From: Oscillospiraceae bacterium
Lineage (GTDB): Bacteria; Bacillota_A; Clostridia; Oscillospirales; Oscillospiraceae
Direction: 5' to 3'
Length of the DNA stretch: 6,296 nucleotides
Assembly: GCA_017537045.1 (NCBI GenBank)
Contig: JAFYLN010000073.1
Coordinates: 1 to 6,296 of the forward strand
Below, in pieces: positions 5,724 to 6,296 of this stretch (its first letter is position 1; the number at the start of each line of letters is the position of its first letter). The notes under the pieces were generated by a model. The model did not search any database. It was not told the DNA's origin and saw only the letters and a list, made by a program, of their open reading frames with translations. The position numbers were made by a program, and so were the translations under genes.

Positions 5724-6192
5724 GGATTGGATTTTCAAAACAGACGAGTATATCTGCGACCTTCGGACAGTAGGTGTCTTTGTTCGTGACGGCAAGCTTC
5801 TGGTTCAGCGGGATCGGGATGGCCACGAATATGCTCTCCCCGGTGGTCATGTAAAGATTGGTGAAACTACCGTTGATGGCCTTGTCCGGGAATACAAGGA
5901 AGAAACAGGTGCCGATATTAAGGTTGGCAAGCTGCTTTGGACAGAAGAATGTTTTTGGGAATGGAACGGAACGCAGGCACATAACATTGCGTTCTACTAT
6001 CTGATTGAGCTGGCTGACGGTGCCGACATTCCCGACATTGGGGAGTTTGTGTCCCACAAGGATAACTGCAATGTTGTCCTTGGCTGGATGCCGATTGAAA
6101 AGCTGGTCGATGTAACAATCTACCCGGATTTCATCAAGGAAACGATATACGAATTGGATGCACCACCCCGGCACTTTATCACCAGGGCTTAA
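5716..6192 (+). CDS. Nudix hydrolase
   Basis: 158 residues, the normal length for a single-domain Nudix enzyme. The Nudix box is at 44-66: GHVKIGE, then R58-E59-Y60-K61-E62-E63-T64-G65-A66. All catalytic acidic residues are present; Tyr60 and Ala66 replace the usual aliphatic positions. Strands around GVFVRDGKLLVQRDRDGHEY (20-39) and YALPGG just before the box fit the fold. The ATG at 5716 is used because AAAGGAG (5699-5705) lies 10 nt upstream and the domain starts there; an in-frame ATG at 5614 would only add 34 residues translated out of frame from inside the preceding gene. The start overlaps the preceding stop by 8 nt. It is a second Nudix enzyme beside the Sel1-fused one, and the two boxes differ enough that a recent duplication is unlikely. 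The substrate is unknown. Confidence 0.9.
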   Translation: MDKDWIFKTDEYICDLRTVGVFVRDGKLLVQRDRDGHEYALPGGHVKIGETTVDGLVREYKEETGADIKVGKLLWTEECFWEWNGTQAHNIAFYYLIELADGADIPDIGEFVSHKDNCNVVLGWMPIEKLVDVTIYPDFIKETIYELDAPPRHFITRA

Positions 6193-6225
6193 TGAACGAG
6201 AGGTTAAGTATGAGATTGCGCTAAG

Positions 6226-6268
6226 ATAAGTAACATTCCCCAATATACATAAATCGGAGGTTACTTAT
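6226..6268 (+). promoter_or_regulatory. inverted repeat flanking the ribosome binding site of the next gene
   Basis: ATAAGTAAC (6226-6234) is perfectly complementary to GTTACTTAT (6260-6268), with a 25-nt loop that contains most of the ribosome binding site GGAGG (6256-6260). The downstream arm ends at the base before the start codon 6269. In RNA this 9-bp stem would sit on the spacer between the ribosome binding site and the start and could limit translation initiation. It is AT-rich and has no T run, so it is not a terminator. No promoter could be seen in 6193-6268. Confidence 0.45.
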
Positions 6269-6296
6269 ATGGAAATCAGAGAATACAAAACATACA
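6269..6296 (+). CDS. start of a further gene, cut by the window end
   Basis: ATG 6269 follows GGAGG (6256-6260) at 8 nt and opens MEIREYKTY before the window ends. Nine codons cannot define a family. The pattern Met-x-Ile-Arg-x-Tyr-Lys resembles the first strand of small GNAT acetyltransferases, which would fit the cassette, but this is a guess. The 76-nt gap before it is longer than any other in the operon. Confidence 0.6.

Noticed and set aside
6192..6224. A 10-codon ORF (ATG 6192 to TAA 6224) after the last Nudix gene
   Set aside because: It is very short and there is no switch-like structure that uses it. It may be chance or a remnant.
5659..6243. A 194-codon open frame on the minus strand opposite the last Nudix gene
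   Set aside because: It is the antisense shadow of a gene with a clear Nudix box, has no recognisable domain and runs through real coding sequence on the other strand.

Overview
The window looks like accessory DNA from a Gram-positive, low-to-mid GC Firmicute, probably a gut-type clostridial lineage (Lachnospiraceae/Oscillospiraceae-like). This is inference from the strong AGGAGG-type ribosome binding sites, a consensus sigma-A promoter, a lipoprotein signal with a lipobox, a BceB-type permease and tightly packed genes. All genes are on the + strand. I see no rRNA, tRNA, CRISPR array, transposase or integrase.

Region 1 (1-2130) is the end of one operon. It holds the C-terminal part of a BceB-like FtsX-family ABC transporter permease (antimicrobial-peptide sensing or detoxification type), a TTG-started lipoprotein and a 63-residue single-membrane-segment protein that overlaps the lipoprotein gene. 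It closes with a long hairpin that probably terminates transcription.

Region 2 (2138-2338) is a complete regulatory leader. A perfect TTGACA-17-TATAAT promoter drives a transcript with a well-primed 21-codon leader ORF, followed by a perfect 11-bp terminator hairpin with a T tract, directly ahead of the first structural gene. Three mutually exclusive pairings can be drawn by eye: a stem hiding the leader ribosome binding site, an antiterminator and the terminator. This is the architecture of ribosome-mediated attenuation known for several genes induced by ribosome-targeting antibiotics, and it is the most interesting item in the window.

Region 3 (2339-6192) is the cassette under that control: a class I SAM-dependent methyltransferase gene interrupted by one in-frame TAA at codon 32, an intact second methyltransferase, a GNAT acetyltransferase-methyltransferase fusion, a Nudix hydrolase fused to Sel1-like repeats, and a stand-alone Nudix hydrolase. 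Spacing is -8 to +2 nt throughout, so this is one translationally packed operon. A further gene starts at 6269 and leaves the window; its first nine codons would fit another small GNAT enzyme, but that is a guess. A 9-bp inverted repeat flanks its ribosome binding site.

Taken together, the second operon is a set of small-molecule or nucleotide-modifying enzymes (methyl transfer, acetyl transfer, Nudix hydrolysis) behind a translation-sensing attenuator. That suggests drug-inducible resistance or stress, but no substrate can be assigned from sequence alone.
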